A stretch of DNA of 64,000 nucleotides from Coniferiporia sulphurascens (Eukaryota; Basidiomycota; Agaricomycetes; Hymenochaetales; Hymenochaetaceae): contig NBBA01000012.1 of the NCBI GenBank assembly GCA_002794785.1, positions 744,001-808,000 on the forward strand, in the 5' to 3' direction. Under the pieces are notes generated by a model that saw only the letters and a program-made list of their open reading frames with translations, was not told the DNA's origin and did no database searches. The position numbers and the translations under genes were made by a program. Shown piece after piece: positions 1 to 10,830 of the stretch (within the stretch, counting starts at the first letter, position 1; every line of letters begins with the position of its first letter).

Positions 1-1334
1 ATTTCGTAAGAATTTTCATCTGTAAATGATACATGTCAAGAAGGAGTATTTGACAGTAAATGACTGGGTCCAGTAGGAGGGAGGAATGTGGCTACAGTTT
101 CTTCAAGTTGAACCATTTGTGATATAATCCTAAGTTCTAGATCTTTAGCGTGTTGTCGGGCTTGTTCCTGAAGGGTCGATTGTAGATTTGTAATCATTGA
201 GCTGATAGTGGTGAAGTTTGGACTGGAAGTAATGGTGGCAGCCGTGGGTTCAACGACATTGTCTTGAATAGAATCAGGGTAGAGGATTGGGTTACGAACT
301 TTGAAGTCAAACTGTCCAGTGTCATCAATACTAGTTTTGTGATAGGTTATCAGAAGGGTTGGTTCGGCAGGGTGTACGATGGTGACCAAGGTGGAAGACG
401 GTATGAAATGGAGATGAAAAAGCTGAATGGCATTCGCTAAAGAATTCATGGAATGGTCAGTGAGGTGTTGATTGAAACGTGATGGCCAGGTGTTTGAAAT
501 GAGAGAAAGTAGCTGTTCGATAGATAGAGTCCATTCCTCAAAGGAGCAAGGGCTAAGAATGTTTTCGAGTGCATCACGGGTTTCGGATTTGAGGATGCGA
601 TCTTCCATGGCTTCTTCGTCAGGTGATGGTGTGAATTGAAGGGTTCGGCGATTTTGTGAGGGATGTTCTGATGACGAAGACGATTGTGATTGGTTGGAAA
701 TTTGATGTGAAAGAATAGGGGCATGTGGGGAAACGTGTTCTTGAGGGGTGTGTGTAAGAGGTGAGGTGGCCTGCAGGAGAGACTGAGAGTCAAGGGGAAA
801 AACGATGTCCATAGGGGTGGAGGTGGGCACAGCAAGAGTAATTTCAGAGTAATCAGCATAGGTAGACGAAAAGTCTTTGAAGTGAGCATTGAAGGAAGGG
901 TCTTGAGAGGTGGGCATAGATAAAACAGATGGAGATTGAGAAGATGGAAGAATTTGCTGATATCCTGTTATTTCTGTGTTTTTGTTAGTGTTAGTATTTT
1001 CTGTAGGAGGAGAAGGAAGAGGATGAGGAGGAGAGTGAGAGGCTGGAATGTTAGGAGACATAGAGTTGTAGGCATGCATTTCTTTGGGGGTATTGGCAAA
1101 TCTGGGGCTGTTGAGAGATGGGGTTTGAGAGGACGCCATGAGGGAAAAGAAAATTTAAGGGGGATAGGGGGAGATGGGAGAGGGAAGTGGATATGGGTGA
1201 AGTTGGATGAAAAACAGCTCAACAGATGTCTACTGTGAGGGGGAACTGGTGTGGGTGGTTAACCCAGGGAGTTTAGGGGTGGCAAGAGTGGCTGTGCAAA
1301 GGGTGGGATGATGGTGGTAAGAGGTCAAGGGGTG
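1..1334 (-). mobile_element. 5' part of a LINE-like retrotransposon (LINE-1)
   Basis: The minus-strand element begins at 1334 and runs off the left edge. The 5' boundary is set by comparison with the poly(A) retroposon at 30,818-31,664. Both start with CACCCCTTGACCTC and share a leader containing CTAAACTCCCTGGGTTAACC and CACAGTAGACATC. The second copy is flanked by a target duplication, so this is a true 5' end. The leader is followed by the 367-codon reading frame at 1139-36. No reverse transcriptase is visible because the window ends first. Assignment to LINEs rests on the poly(A) tail and target duplication of the related copy, not on a polymerase here. Confidence 0.65.
36..1139 (-). CDS. 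ORF1-like protein of LINE-1 (uncharacterised)
   Basis: An intact 367-codon frame starts about 195 bp inside the element. The first 170 residues are rich in Pro, Ser, Thr, Asn and Gln. The second half is more ordered, with an EEWTLSIEQLL helix-like stretch near residue 200. The C-terminal 60 residues look like a coiled coil (LQSTLQEQARQHAKDLELRI, then VQLEETVATF). I see no zinc knuckle or RRM. The position directly behind the retroposon leader suggests an ORF1 (RNA-binding, gag-like) product, which is inference from location. The intact frame suggests a young copy. Confidence 0.5.
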   Translation of the reverse strand: MASSQTPSLNSPRFANTPKEMHAYNSMSPNIPASHSPPHPLPSPPTENTNTNKNTEITGYQQILPSSQSPSVLSMPTSQDPSFNAHFKDFSSTYADYSEITLAVPTSTPMDIVFPLDSQSLLQATSPLTHTPQEHVSPHAPILSHQISNQSQSSSSSEHPSQNRRTLQFTPSPDEEAMEDRILKSETRDALENILSPCSFEEWTLSIEQLLSLISNTWPSRFNQHLTDHSMNSLANAIQLFHLHFIPSSTLVTIVHPAEPTLLITYHKTSIDDTGQFDFKVRNPILYPDSIQDNVVEPTAATITSSPNFTTISSMITNLQSTLQEQARQHAKDLELRIISQMVQLEETVATFLPPTGPSHLLSNTPS

Positions 1335-1423
1335 AAAGGTGAGCAGTATTAGCTTGGAATGTATGTAGTCTATCTGACAGCAACAAAGACACCTTTGTCC
1401 TTTCTGTCTTAGGCTGAACTTCA

Positions 1424-2044
1424 GTGTTGCCAACTTCTGGTTGGCTTCCAACCCTGTGCATCTCCATGGTGCCCACCAAGGACTACTTCTTTGGGCAGAA
1501 CACCCACACCATCAACAAGAAGACACTCTTGGCCGAGGTTATGCACAACCCAGCATTGAAACACCTCGAATTTGTCATCGCCCCTCACTACACAGCCACC
1601 GAGGATCACCTCCCCAATTTGGAGACATGCCCGGTTTCTTTTTCCTTCATCGACCTGGACGGCTCCATCTGTGAGCACCTGCTCAGGCACAACTGGGTGT
1701 GGATGTTTGGAACCTCCCTCAAGCTCTCGGTCCCCCCAGTCTGCCCCACACTCACTCAATGTGAGCGATGCCAGGGCCTGGGTCACAGAACGAAGGGCTG
1801 CAAAGCTCAGGCATGTTGCACCGAATGTGCAGGTCAGCACCTGACCCATAATCATTGTAAGTCCTGCGTCCACTGTGCTGCTGATGCAGTGGAGGGCGAC
1901 ATGTACCCCCACCCCCGCCAATGCAGCAACTGCAACGGCGACCACCCAGCTACCTTCCCCGCATGCCCCAAGAAGAAACGCTTCCGTGTAATCAAGGCGG
2001 CCTTGGCAGAGGAAACCAACCATGACATGGACGAAGAGTACTAA
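1424..2044 (+). pseudogene. LINE-2 ORF1, gag-like protein with CCHC-type zinc knuckles (N-terminally truncated)
   Basis: The frame resembles C-terminal halves of LINE ORF1 proteins. It has a segment starting LCISMVPTKDYFFGQN, then a Cys/His-rich region with CERCQGLGHRTKGC, CCTECAGQHLTHNHC and CSNCNGDHPATFPAC, each fitting zinc knuckles that bind RNA. Upstream residues continue in frame to 1372 but include a stop (TAG, about 1412), so the ATG at 1424 is not the original start. The stop codon TAA overlaps the ORF2 ATG by one base (TAATG at 2042-2046), a layout compatible with termination-reinitiation. Confidence 0.75.
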
Positions 2045-5000
2045 TGAACATGGGCCTCCATGTTCTGCAGTGGAATGCTGCCTGCTCACTTGCAGCAATT
2101 CAGTCACTAACTCCTCTTCTTACCGATGACCCCTCCCCACCGCACCTTCTTCTTATTCAGGAACCCCCCTGGTATCAAGTCGGATCACAACCATCTCTCA
2201 CTGACCCTGCTGGCACCCTGGTATTCCACGTGCCTACCATCCCCGGTTTCGTCCCCATCCTCCCACCAGCCACCTGACCTCGAGTGGTTACATATATTTC
2301 CCGCACCCTTCCCAACACCTCCTGGTCAGTCCTTGGCACCGCCTCAAATGGCACTGATGTACTAACTGTGGAAATCCGCTCTCATTCCACCCTCAGGGTG
2401 TGCAACTATTATGGCATGGCACCCCCAGAGCAGCAAGGAGCCCCCACCCAATACCCAGGTGAGTCATTTCTTTTTACCCTCCCCTTGGTGCTAGCCACCA
2501 CTCTATTTGTGGCAGGTGACTTCAACCATCACCACCACTCATGGTCCGTTCTCTCTGCCTCCCGGGAGGAATCATGCAGGGCGCAACCCCTGGATGACTT
2601 TTTCCATGGACATGGCCTGGAGCCATCCCACCCTCCTGACTTTGACTCTCGGCCCATCGACAACTGCTGGTGGTGCCCCATAGACATGATCTGGGCCCCC
2701 CCCTCAGTCTCCCCCGAGCTCATTATGGACTCGGTCACCACCACCACCTCCCCCTTGTCGGATCATGCAATCCTGCGCTGGTCCCTGCCTTCTTGGCCCC
2801 CTCCTCCCATCCTCAAGACATGCCAGCTCCTCTCAGCCAACAGGGAAGAATGGACTGACATTGCCTTCCCCCTCCTTGAAACAGCTTTCCACCTCCTGGT
2901 CAGTGACACCGCCACCCTGGATGACAAAGCCGAAGCTGTGATTAGTGCCATGGCCACCGCTCTACAACCCTTCACCAAAATCGCCTGGCCATCAAAGACC
3001 AAAGTCCCATGGTGGACTCCCAAGTGTAAACGACTACTTGGGGCCATCACATCAGCCACCACCCCCTGCCAGCGCTCTGCAGCAAGGCGCGCCTTCAAAA
3101 GAGGCGTCCAGGTGGCTAAATGGCACTTCTATGCTGAGCAAGCTGCTGAAGCAGATCCCTCCAACATCTGGAACTGGGCCAAATGCGGCCTTGGGACCCA
3201 TACATCACCCATCCCATCGCTTCAGCATCGAGATGGGACCTTTACCCAGTCAGACAATGAAAGAGGTGAGCTGTTTCGCAGCACTTTCTTACTGCCCCCT
3301 CCTCCCCTGGCTGCGGACCCTACTCTGCCACCTCCCCCTCCCCCAGCTGCCCTGCCGGTCCTCCTCACAGAGCTCATGGGGGCACTGGCTGACACTTCCA
3401 ACTTGTTGGCTCTGGGCCTCTCGGGTATTGGTTACCACCCCCTTAAATGGGTGGTGGACACCTACCCTGACAAGATTCTATCGCTTTTCAATGACTGCCT
3501 GCATTTGGGGTACCACCCTAAATGCTGGTGGGCAGCAAAAGTAGTAATGCTCCGGAAGCCCAACAAGAAGGACCCATTCTTGCCGAGATCCTATTGGCCC
3601 ATTACCCTTGAGGAGACACTCAGTGAGCTCCTGGAAAAAATTATTGCTAACCGGCTCCAGTTCCTTGCCAACCAGCAGGACTGGCTGCCACCAAACCAAT
3701 ATGGTGGTCGTCAGGGCCACTCAGTCTATGATGCCACCCAACACCTCTTACAGATTGCAGAAGGTGCCCATATGAAGAACCAGGTGTGTTCGGCCCTAGT
3801 GGTTGACATACAGGGCTTCTTTGACTCAGTGTACCCCTGCCTCCTACACCGGCAACTATTGGATATGGGCTGCCCCCGCAACATGGCGGATTGGTGCCTT
3901 TCGTTCATGGTGGACCAGCAGGTTGCTGTCGCATTTGATGGCACCACCCTTCCCACTGCCCCCAAACCCGATCTGGGGATCCCACAAGGTTCCCCAGTCT
4001 CCCCCATCTTATCAACCATTTTTGCAGGTGTTGTCCTCCAGCATTTCCAACAACCAGGGACCATGGCACTCGCATATGTTGATGATCACCTCCTAGTCTG
4101 TGTAGGCTCCTTGGTGACATCCAACTGTCGCTCCCTGGCCCGCACTTACCAACAACTCAATGGCCTCTTTGGCGAAATCGGTCTCAACATCGAAGCCGCC
4201 AAGACAGAAGCCATCCATTTCCACCCACCTTGACGGTGTGTTGGCTACCATGGCTGGGACACCACAGGTATCCAAATCGACGCAACCACACTCATCTGAC
4301 CATCCAACCCCCTCCGATGGCTCAGTATTTGGTGGGACACCTCCCTCTCCTTCCGCCCTCATGTGGATTGCATGCAATCCAAGGGCCTCTCAACACTTGC
4401 TGCCCTCCGCATTCTCAGCAACACCCAACACGGTATCTCAGCCCTCCTCCTCTGCCATCTTTACACATCCTGTGTGCGCTCAGTTCTTGCCTGGGGTGCA
4501 CCAGTTTGGTATCATGGACAGCAACAGAAAACTTTGGTAAACCGCCTCCAGACCATGCAAAACATGGCCTGCAGATGGATTTTAGGTGTCTACAAGGGCA
4601 CATCCCCCCATTCCACTAATTTCTTATGTTCTACCCCTCCCCTTTCATTTTATTTTGAGTATTTAAAAACATCCCATGCACTGCACCTATGGCGCACCCC
4701 CCACTCTATTGGTTGTCATCGTTTTAACACCTTGGCTAACACCCCTTTTTCCCTTTCATTGCAGGTCCGTGTCCCTTGAGTTCAACCGGCCCCAGCATAC
4801 ACACATCCCCCATGGATGGACCCCCTTGCTTTTGGGCGAGGTCAGATTACCTTCTCCACCCCCACCCCCCCCAGTAGCACATGACACTCACAACCATTTT
4901 GTGGAACAAGCATGTGCCCTCTGCTCCGAGTTCTCCCTGCAGATCTTTACTGATGGCTCACACATTGGGAACAACTCAGGATCTGCCATCTGCACCATGC

Positions 5001-6609
5001 AAGGCCCCTGTTGACTTGGGTCCATCCGCCTGGCGTCCCCCACCCCCGCCACAGCCACGGATGCCGAGATAATTTCGCTTACCTCAGCACCGGACTGGGT
5101 GGCCCATCACCTCAGGGAACAGCTTGTGGGTACATCGGACATCTTTTTCTTCTCCAACTCGCTAGCCGCCCTCCATCTTATCCACATGTGGGCCCCATCA
5201 CTGGGCGCTCACCTCCTCCACAACTGGAAGGCTGGGGTTGAGACTCTTCTAGATTCATTCCCTAATGTCACTGCCCACTTCATTTGGTGCCCTGGCCATG
5301 AGGACATCCCTGGCAATGAGTGGGCTGACTTGGAAGTGAAACTAGCAACAGAGCTCCCCCCCTCTACCCTTGCACCCTCCATATCCGCTTTGAAGGAGCA
5401 GGCCACCAACACCCTCATGGAATGCTGGTCCCTCTCCCTCACCCACCCACTTGCCTCTACGGCCAACAAATACTTGGCTGTTCATGGTGTCCCTTCCAGG
5501 GATCCCTGTAAGCTCCTTTTGCATTCAGTGGACCACCCCCACCATGAGCTGTCAGCAGTCACTCAGGTTCTCTGCCGCGCTGGTCCCTATGGGGGTTACT
5601 GGCTGAGCTTCGACTCAGCCTACCGTCGCATGCATGGCCTGATCTTGCACTGCCAGTGGCACAATCACCCACCCTGGCCAGCACAGACAACTGCTCACAT
5701 TCTGGGCGGGTGTTCCACCTTCTAGCCTTGGATTCACCACGTCTGGCCCCCTCGTGCCCCCTTGCCTGTCCACCACTCCGAGTGGGCAGATGAGTGCCGC
5801 CTCCCTGTATTGTGCCACTGGCTTAAGCTGATGGGGCATCTCAACCGCATTTCCAACCGAACTGCAGGATCTGTTACAATTTTCCTTTACTTTCCCTTAT
5901 GTGCTGACTCACTTCCTCTTCGTCATCATCAGTCAGCGCAACTCCCCCATTTCTCTGCCTTACTCATCCTTATTTCGCCTTACACCATAAGATGCCATGA
6001 TGACGCCTTATTGCACCATCATGACATGCTTTGCTTACTGATACCTTCAATTGTATTACCAAGACATTCCTTGGGTTTCCATGACCTTCCATAGCCATGT
6101 AAACATACTAATACACGACCCTACAGTAGCAAACACATAGAGTAGTATATAAGCATGTAACTTCAGTAGCACAAGCCCTAAGCTTGTGCTCTTCATTCAT
6201 ACAAGCCCATTATCTGCTACCACCAGTCTACTGTGCGCCAGTGTGCCACTAGTCGCTTCGTCGCAACCCGACTCTGCTAAGAAGCATCTCGTGTCCACAT
6301 CGTCGATCAGGAAGCCCTATCGACGATCACCTTCGACTTACGACATCTAGGAAGCCCCGTTGCCGTACCACCAGTTCCAACGATCAGGAAGCCCCGACGT
6401 CGATCACCGCGTAACCGTTGAGCTTAACAGGATCCATCTGCCTGGCTTTCGCCACCATGGACCTGGATGGTCACCCAACTGACAAAGGACTCGACCTGGA
6501 CCTCCTTAGGGGATACATGCGTCGCTACCTCAGACCACAAACTCAGGACACGGACCCAGCCCTTTTGGAGCTCTCAGGTATGCTTCCCCCATTTCCCTCT
6601 GACTTGTGA
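2044..6609 (+). pseudogene. LINE-2 ORF2: endonuclease, reverse transcriptase and RNase H, decayed
   Basis: From N to C: an exonuclease-endonuclease-phosphatase domain (GDFNHHHHSW near 2515, SDHAILRWSLP near 2760); a reverse transcriptase with a fingers block (about 3580-3700), ALVVDIQGFFDSV near 3800, GIPQGSPVSPI near 3975 and catalytic YVDDHLLV near 4075; then RNase H (IFTDGSHIGNNSG near 4933, a FSNSLAALHL block near 5150, CPGHEDIPGNEWADLE near 5290). Stops occur at 2275, 4231, in the 4.7-5.1 kb region and at 5723, with one net +1 frameshift between 4.6 and 4.7 kb. The C-terminus is split by the solo LTR and resumes in frame at 6430, ending at 6609. The protein acts in target-primed reverse transcription. 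Confidence 0.85.
5872..6429 (+). mobile_element. Solo LTR, family LTR-A copy 1 (558 bp)
   Basis: It starts TGTTACAATTTTCC and ends GAGCTTAACA, and is flanked on both sides by GGATC (5867-5871 and 6430-6434), a perfect 5-bp target duplication. It holds a TATATAAG box near 6146 and a perfect 8-bp hairpin just downstream (AGCACAAG at 6168, CTTGTGCT at 6183). Three repeats of a GATCAGGAAGCCC-like motif lie in the last 130 bp. No internal retrotransposon sequence adjoins it, so it is the product of LTR-LTR recombination. It interrupts LINE-2 ORF2; removing it with one target copy would restore that frame. Confidence 0.95.
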
Positions 6610-6925
6610 TTGTCTTTTGGTTTCCTCATTGATTTCCTGAATGGCATCAGTGCCCTCCCCTTTTCAATTCTAATCTACTCCCTTACCTGCTTTCATTTGC
6701 CTTGGCATGGGCGTCAAGATATGTATTCCTCCCTCCTTCTTTATTTCTTTCAATAGGGCATGTTAGTACATGAGGCCTCCCTTGGGAGGCACATGCCCCG
6801 CCCAGTTTTGCACGATGTGCAATGACAGGCACCTCCGTAGTTATATAGTTTACAGGCAGCCCCTTTGGGGCTGCAGGTGTATTATGTAATTCTGTAGGAA
6901 TAATTTAAAAAAATTTAAAAAAAGG
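6610..6925 (+). other. LINE-2 3' untranslated region and A-rich tail
   Basis: It is non-coding. It contains two short hairpins (GAGGCCTCCCTTGGGAGGC near 6772, GCAGCCCCTTTGGGGCTGC near 6855) and ends in AATTTAAAAAAATTTAAAAAAA. The hairpins are plausible recognition structures for the element's own reverse transcriptase. Confidence 0.65.
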
Positions 6926-8075
6926 ATAGTGCCAAGGTGGAGGAGAGGAAGGTGCTTGCTCCCACTTTATAGGTGCAGAAGGAGGCAAAGAAGGGTTACT
7001 TGGGGGCAGAGGTGGCAGTGTATTCGCAGGATTTCCAGCAGGAGCAGGGTGCACAGGAGCAGGAGGATTAGCTCCCACCAAATCAGGCTCATCTCTCACC
7101 TCATCATCATGCTCCACAGAACCAGGAAAGCGACTAGGCACTCCAGTAGGGACAGAAAGGTCCACTGGCTGAGTAGAATTACCTGGGAACACCTGCTCAT
7201 CAAATTCAGCTGAATCACTAATGACTGTCTTGCGAGCAACTGGGTTCCAGAATAGCCAGCCCTTGTAATCAGGGGGGTACCCTAAGAAGACACACTTAAG
7301 TGTTTGGGACTCCAACTGTTTCCACTTGTCTTTCTTGACATGCACATAGGAGGTGCAGCCAAAGACACAAAAATGGGAGACATCCAGTTTCAACTTGAAC
7401 CACATCTCAAAGGGAGTGGCATTCTTCAATGCAGATGTTGGAGAACAGTTGTGAACATGGACAAAAGCAGCTACAGCATCCCACCAGAAGGTTGCAGGAA
7501 AATGTGCCTCATTGAGCATGGTAGTTATGCTCTCTGACAGAGTACGATTAGCATGCTCTGCAACTCCATTCTGATGGGGTTCCCCAGTAATAGTGTGCTG
7601 CTGCTGTATACCCTTATTCACGCAATGTTGATCCCACTTCTTAGGAATGTACTTGCCTCCCTTATCGTCCCTTAACCGCTTCACTTTCAGGCCAAGTTGA
7701 TTCTCAGCATAGGCCTCAAACTGTAGATATGCAGCAAAGGCATGACTTTTCTCCCGCAGTGGCAGGACGGCCCAGAAGCACATGGCATCATCAATGAATG
7801 TGATCCAGTACTTATAGTGGCCAATGTGCGACTGAACAGGAAGAGGTCCATGCACATCAGAGTGAACCAGCTCAAGAGGACCAATATAGTGAGTGACTTT
7901 CACTGAAGATGGAACAGCATGATGATGCTGCTTCCCAGCTAAGCATGGCTCACAAATAGGGTCAGGGGAGTCCTTCAACTTCAAACTAATACCCTTCACC
8001 ATGTCCTCCCTCACAAGTTTGCACATGTCTTCATGATTGAGATGTGCAAAGTGCTGATGCCAGAGCATTAGGGCA
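6926..8075 (-). pseudogene. Ty1/copia polyprotein fragment: GAG-pre-integrase and integrase
   Basis: Read on the minus strand from about 8070, the frame opens with the pre-integrase zinc-binding region (LWHQHFAHLNHEDM, then ICEPCLAGKQHHH). The integrase core follows: HSDVHGPL, then RDDKGGKY, then EPHQNGVAEHANRT, giving the D, D and E catalytic positions. The C-terminal integrase region (FGCTSYVHVKKDKWKQLE, VFLGYPPDYKGW) and a Pro-rich linker before the lost reverse transcriptase end the piece. It is truncated at both ends: by LINE-2 at 6925 and by a GGGTGCACCC-type repeat at about 8075. The surviving frame is open, so the integrase part is not very old. Confidence 0.9.
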
Positions 8076-8245
8076 TTCCACGGGTGCACCCATGGGTTGA
8101 CCCACACCCATGGCATGGGCAATGCACTTCCCAAGGGCCCTACCTGCACCCACACATGACCCGCACCACGGGTGACCCATACCTGTAGGTCAATGTATGC
8201 AGGTACCTGCAGGTACCTGTGCAGATACCTGTGCAAAAAAATGTC
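8073..8245. repeat. ACCCATGGGT / GGTACCTG-rich terminal repeat block
   Basis: A stretch of short overlapping motifs (ACCCATGGGT, CACCCATGG, GGTACCTGCAGGTACCTG) starts with AGGGCATTCCACGGGTGCA exactly where copia homology stops. The outer motif recurs in inverted orientation at about 12,256-12,275 (GTGCAGG...GGGATGCCCT region). Such blocks behave like transposon ends. No matching target duplication was found, so the element is not delimited. Confidence 0.5.
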
Positions 8246-8582
8246 AGATAATATAATATAACTATAGCTAACATACAATTACACAGTTGACAATGGTCAA
8301 CTGCATCATTAACAATGCAGATGAATGCATCAGCACTGCTAATGCATTCGTCTGCATGCATTTTCGGCAAGAACTGGGGATATGTCAGGCATTGGGGCAA
8401 CAGAGGCCAGCATTGAATAGAGTGCAAGACAATGCTTGGACCCAGCTGTCTTTCCTGTTTTTGCAGGAAGCATGATTTCATTGAGACAGTGTTCTTCATT
8501 TGCAACATCCGGAAAAAAGGCTGATTAACATACCAGCCTTGGATGGGGGTACACTGCTCCTTGGCCCACTCACAATCCTGAC
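8246..8582. other. Unassigned stretch
   Basis: I recognise no gene. Reading frames on both strands are short and show no family features. A TTTTTGCAG splice-acceptor-like site near 8457 is the only notable signal. Confidence 0.3.
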
Positions 8583-8988
8583 TGTTACAAATTTCCCTTA
8601 CTCATCACCTTTATCAGCATTAGTCATCTTTGCTGACTGATCCTAGCCTCATGATCAGTCAGACTCTTCTACCAGTTTCTATTTCCTTCCATGCTGACTG
8701 ACCTCTGTCTTCACTCAGTCAGCCTTCCATCATGTTCCATAGGTTTCTACACATGTATATAAGGACTCACTTTCAGAGCACTAAGCCTTAAAGCTTGTGC
8801 TCTTCATTCGATAGAGCCTACTTGTTTACTATCTTCTCTGTGGGATACTATGCTACCAGTCACCAGTCCACCAGTTTACTAGTCCTTGGGGAAACCCTTG
8901 CTCAATCATCATCTCATCTCTACCTTGTATCATTTGGTCAATCCTCACTGATCACTTATTAAGCCTTACCTAATCAGTAGGCTTAACA
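8583..8988 (+). mobile_element. Solo LTR, family LTR-B (406 bp)
   Basis: It starts TGTTACAAATTTCC and ends AGGCTTAACA, flanked by CTGAC on both sides (8578-8582 and 8989-8993), a perfect 5-bp target duplication. It has a TATATAAGG box near 8756 and, just after it, an AAGCTTGTGCTCTTCATTC segment also present in LTR-A. The two families therefore share ends and the R region but differ elsewhere. No internal domain adjoins. Confidence 0.92.
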
Positions 8989-8993
8989 CTGAC

Positions 8994-9315
8994 ACTGACT
9001 GAATCCTTGAAACTCCCAAGTTACAACAATCTACTCAAATGCAACTGAATCTGAGTGATAGACACTGGCAACTGAGAGCATGGTGATGATGCTGCAGAGG
9101 TGTTCTGAGGAGGGCCCTTAGCCCAGGCAGATGTACAAAGTTGTTTCTAATGGAATTCATCTGTTCTTTCAAGACCTGGTGGGACATTGTGTTGAGTGCA
9201 GAGAATGAGCACAACACTAAAGGGACAAAGCCCACTGCAGTCCAGTGATGAGTGTAAAAGATAATGGACACTATCACTGGTCTGCTGCTTTTGCAACTAC
9301 AGATTATGTAAGGAG
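8994..9315. other. Unassigned stretch
   Basis: No gene, repeat or element boundary was recognised. A minus-strand frame of 95 codons crosses it without family features. Confidence 0.3.
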
Positions 9316-9570
9316 GGTCCACTGGACATGTCCAGTGGACTCAGTTACCATAAAGGGAAGGAGGTTCTCACAGGCCAGTGGACACATCCACTGGACCCAG
9401 TTACCATAAGAAGAAGTAGGTTCCCACGGGCCAGTGGATGCATCCACTGGACCCAGTTACCATAAACAGAAGGAGGTTCTCATGGGTCCAGTGGACATGT
9501 CCACTGGACTGTGACAGAAAAGGGAAGGCAGTTCCCATGGCCAGAGGATGCATCCACTGGCCACATCATT
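9316..9570. repeat. Array of five spaced palindromes (GTCCACTGGACATGTCC type)
   Basis: Five 20-24 bp palindromes recur every 52-65 bp. The unit at 9317-9340 is a perfect 24-bp palindrome (half-site GTCCACTGGACA). One near 9435 is a perfect 20-bp palindrome (half-site CCAGTGGATG), and one near 9486 is again perfect over 24 bp. Spacers repeat CAGTTACCATAA and AAGGAGGTTCTCA. The array is a diverged tandem repeat whose unit contains a dyad. Confidence 0.85.
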
Positions 9571-10309
9571 GAAGAAAAATCAAAAATAATAACAACACAT
9601 TGGGGGTAGACACATGAAGTGTGCTGTCGACAACACACATTAGACACAGATCGAGGTCTAGACACAAAGGCATTGAAGTACATAGCAGGTTTGATGGTCA
9701 GAGGGTGAATGAGAAGCAATACATTGTATTAACAGTGCCATGACACACCAGCAAACCCACTTCGTTATCTAAAGCTTCCGCATCCAACACAGTCCAACCA
9801 GGTATCTTTGTTGGTTGGACCTGGACAACTGCAGCTGGCGCAGAGGGATTGCGCCTGTGCACAGCGAAACGTCTTGGGAACGGGGACATGAGTGATATGG
9901 GTGGTGGATGTTGAGCTTGCTGGATGAGCAGCATATCACAAATGACAGGGAGGAGGATGTTGTGAGGGGGGAAGTGGGTGTGTTGGAGAGAGACAGAATG
10001 ATGGGATGCAGAATGACCCGCTGCATGTCTGGGTTCTCCAGCACAGGATCCTTTACCTTTGCCAGCATGTAGTCGAGCAGCTCAATGATAAGACAACCTG
10101 TGGTGTCAAGTTGGCAGTAAGTAATCTTGGTAGCACCATGAGCACACCTACATACCATTATAATAGGGCATGCCTGAGTGATGCAGTGACATCGGCAGTG
10201 GCAACAGCGACTGAAGTGGGAGGGCAGAAGGTGAGTGTTGAAGTTGTGGATGAAGATGTTTGGGGGTCCTTACTGGACAATAAGTTGGGCATTGCACACG
10301 GAATTGGGT
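9571..10309. other. Unassigned stretch
   Basis: Only short overlapping frames on both strands, none with recognisable motifs. It may be decayed transposon DNA like its surroundings. Confidence 0.3.
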
Positions 10310-10660
10310 TATAACTAGTTATAACTGGTTATATAACTAGTTATAACCAGTTATAACACGTGATTATAACTAGTGATGACCGGATTTGTGCGAAAGCTCC
10401 GGCCATAACGTGTGGTGATGGCTGTGCCGGTGCCTTTGCAACCGGGTTCATCACCAGTTATAACCAGCAGTTATAACTTGCAACTGCTTTCCACAATCCA
10501 TAATCAGTTATAACTAGTTATATGCAGTTATAGGGTTCATGGGAATAATCACAAATAATTCCATTTAGTTCAAAATAATTCAAAATAATTCCTTGTAATT
10601 CCTTGTAATTCAAAATAATAATCAAATAATTCAAAATAACTGGTTATAACTGCTTTGTCA
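10310..10660. repeat. TTATAACTAGTTATAA palindromic and AAAATAATTC tandem repeats
   Basis: The block 10,312-10,372 is made almost entirely of TTATAAC, CTAGTTATAA and CCAGTTATAA units in both orientations. A second cluster lies at 10,455-10,530. At 10,555-10,640 the unit changes to CAAAATAATTC / CTTGTAATTC. It is non-coding and able to form cruciforms. Confidence 0.8.
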
Positions 10661-10744
10661 GCAATTCATTGCAAATGCATGGATTTTTGTCCAATAAGGA
10701 CCTCCATAAAGATGCTGGTGACACCACTGCCCAGCCGCATTTAG

Positions 10745-10830
10745 CAACAGGTTGGCATTACCTGTGGGTACCCAGCAGGTGGGCAAGTGCCTGACCCATG
10801 ACCCATGCTGAACCATGGGAAATGGGTACC
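10745..10830. repeat. GGTACCTGTGGGT-type repeat, left part
   Basis: Contains ACCTGTGGGTACCC and AAATGGGTACC. It is contiguous with 12,178-12,275 once the LTR-C copy inserted at 10,831 is removed, because that insertion duplicated GTACC. Confidence 0.6.

Larger units (their letters stand above)
1372..6925 (+). mobile_element. 5'-truncated LINE retrotransposon (LINE-2) with ORF1, ORF2 and 3' UTR
   Basis: The order is gag-like zinc-knuckle ORF1, endonuclease, reverse transcriptase and RNase H, then a 3' UTR of about 300 bp ending in an A-rich tail at 6902-6924. The sequence before 1372 is unrelated, and ORF1 lacks its N-terminus, so the copy is 5' truncated. It is inserted in a Ty1/copia remnant: copia coding sequence begins immediately after the A-rich tail at 6926. 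A solo LTR (5872-6429) was inserted later near the end of ORF2. In-frame stops and at least one frameshift make it dead. Confidence 0.85.

Noticed and set aside
1421..2107. 228-codon minus-strand frame
   Set aside because: It lies antisense to the zinc-knuckle ORF1 of LINE-2.
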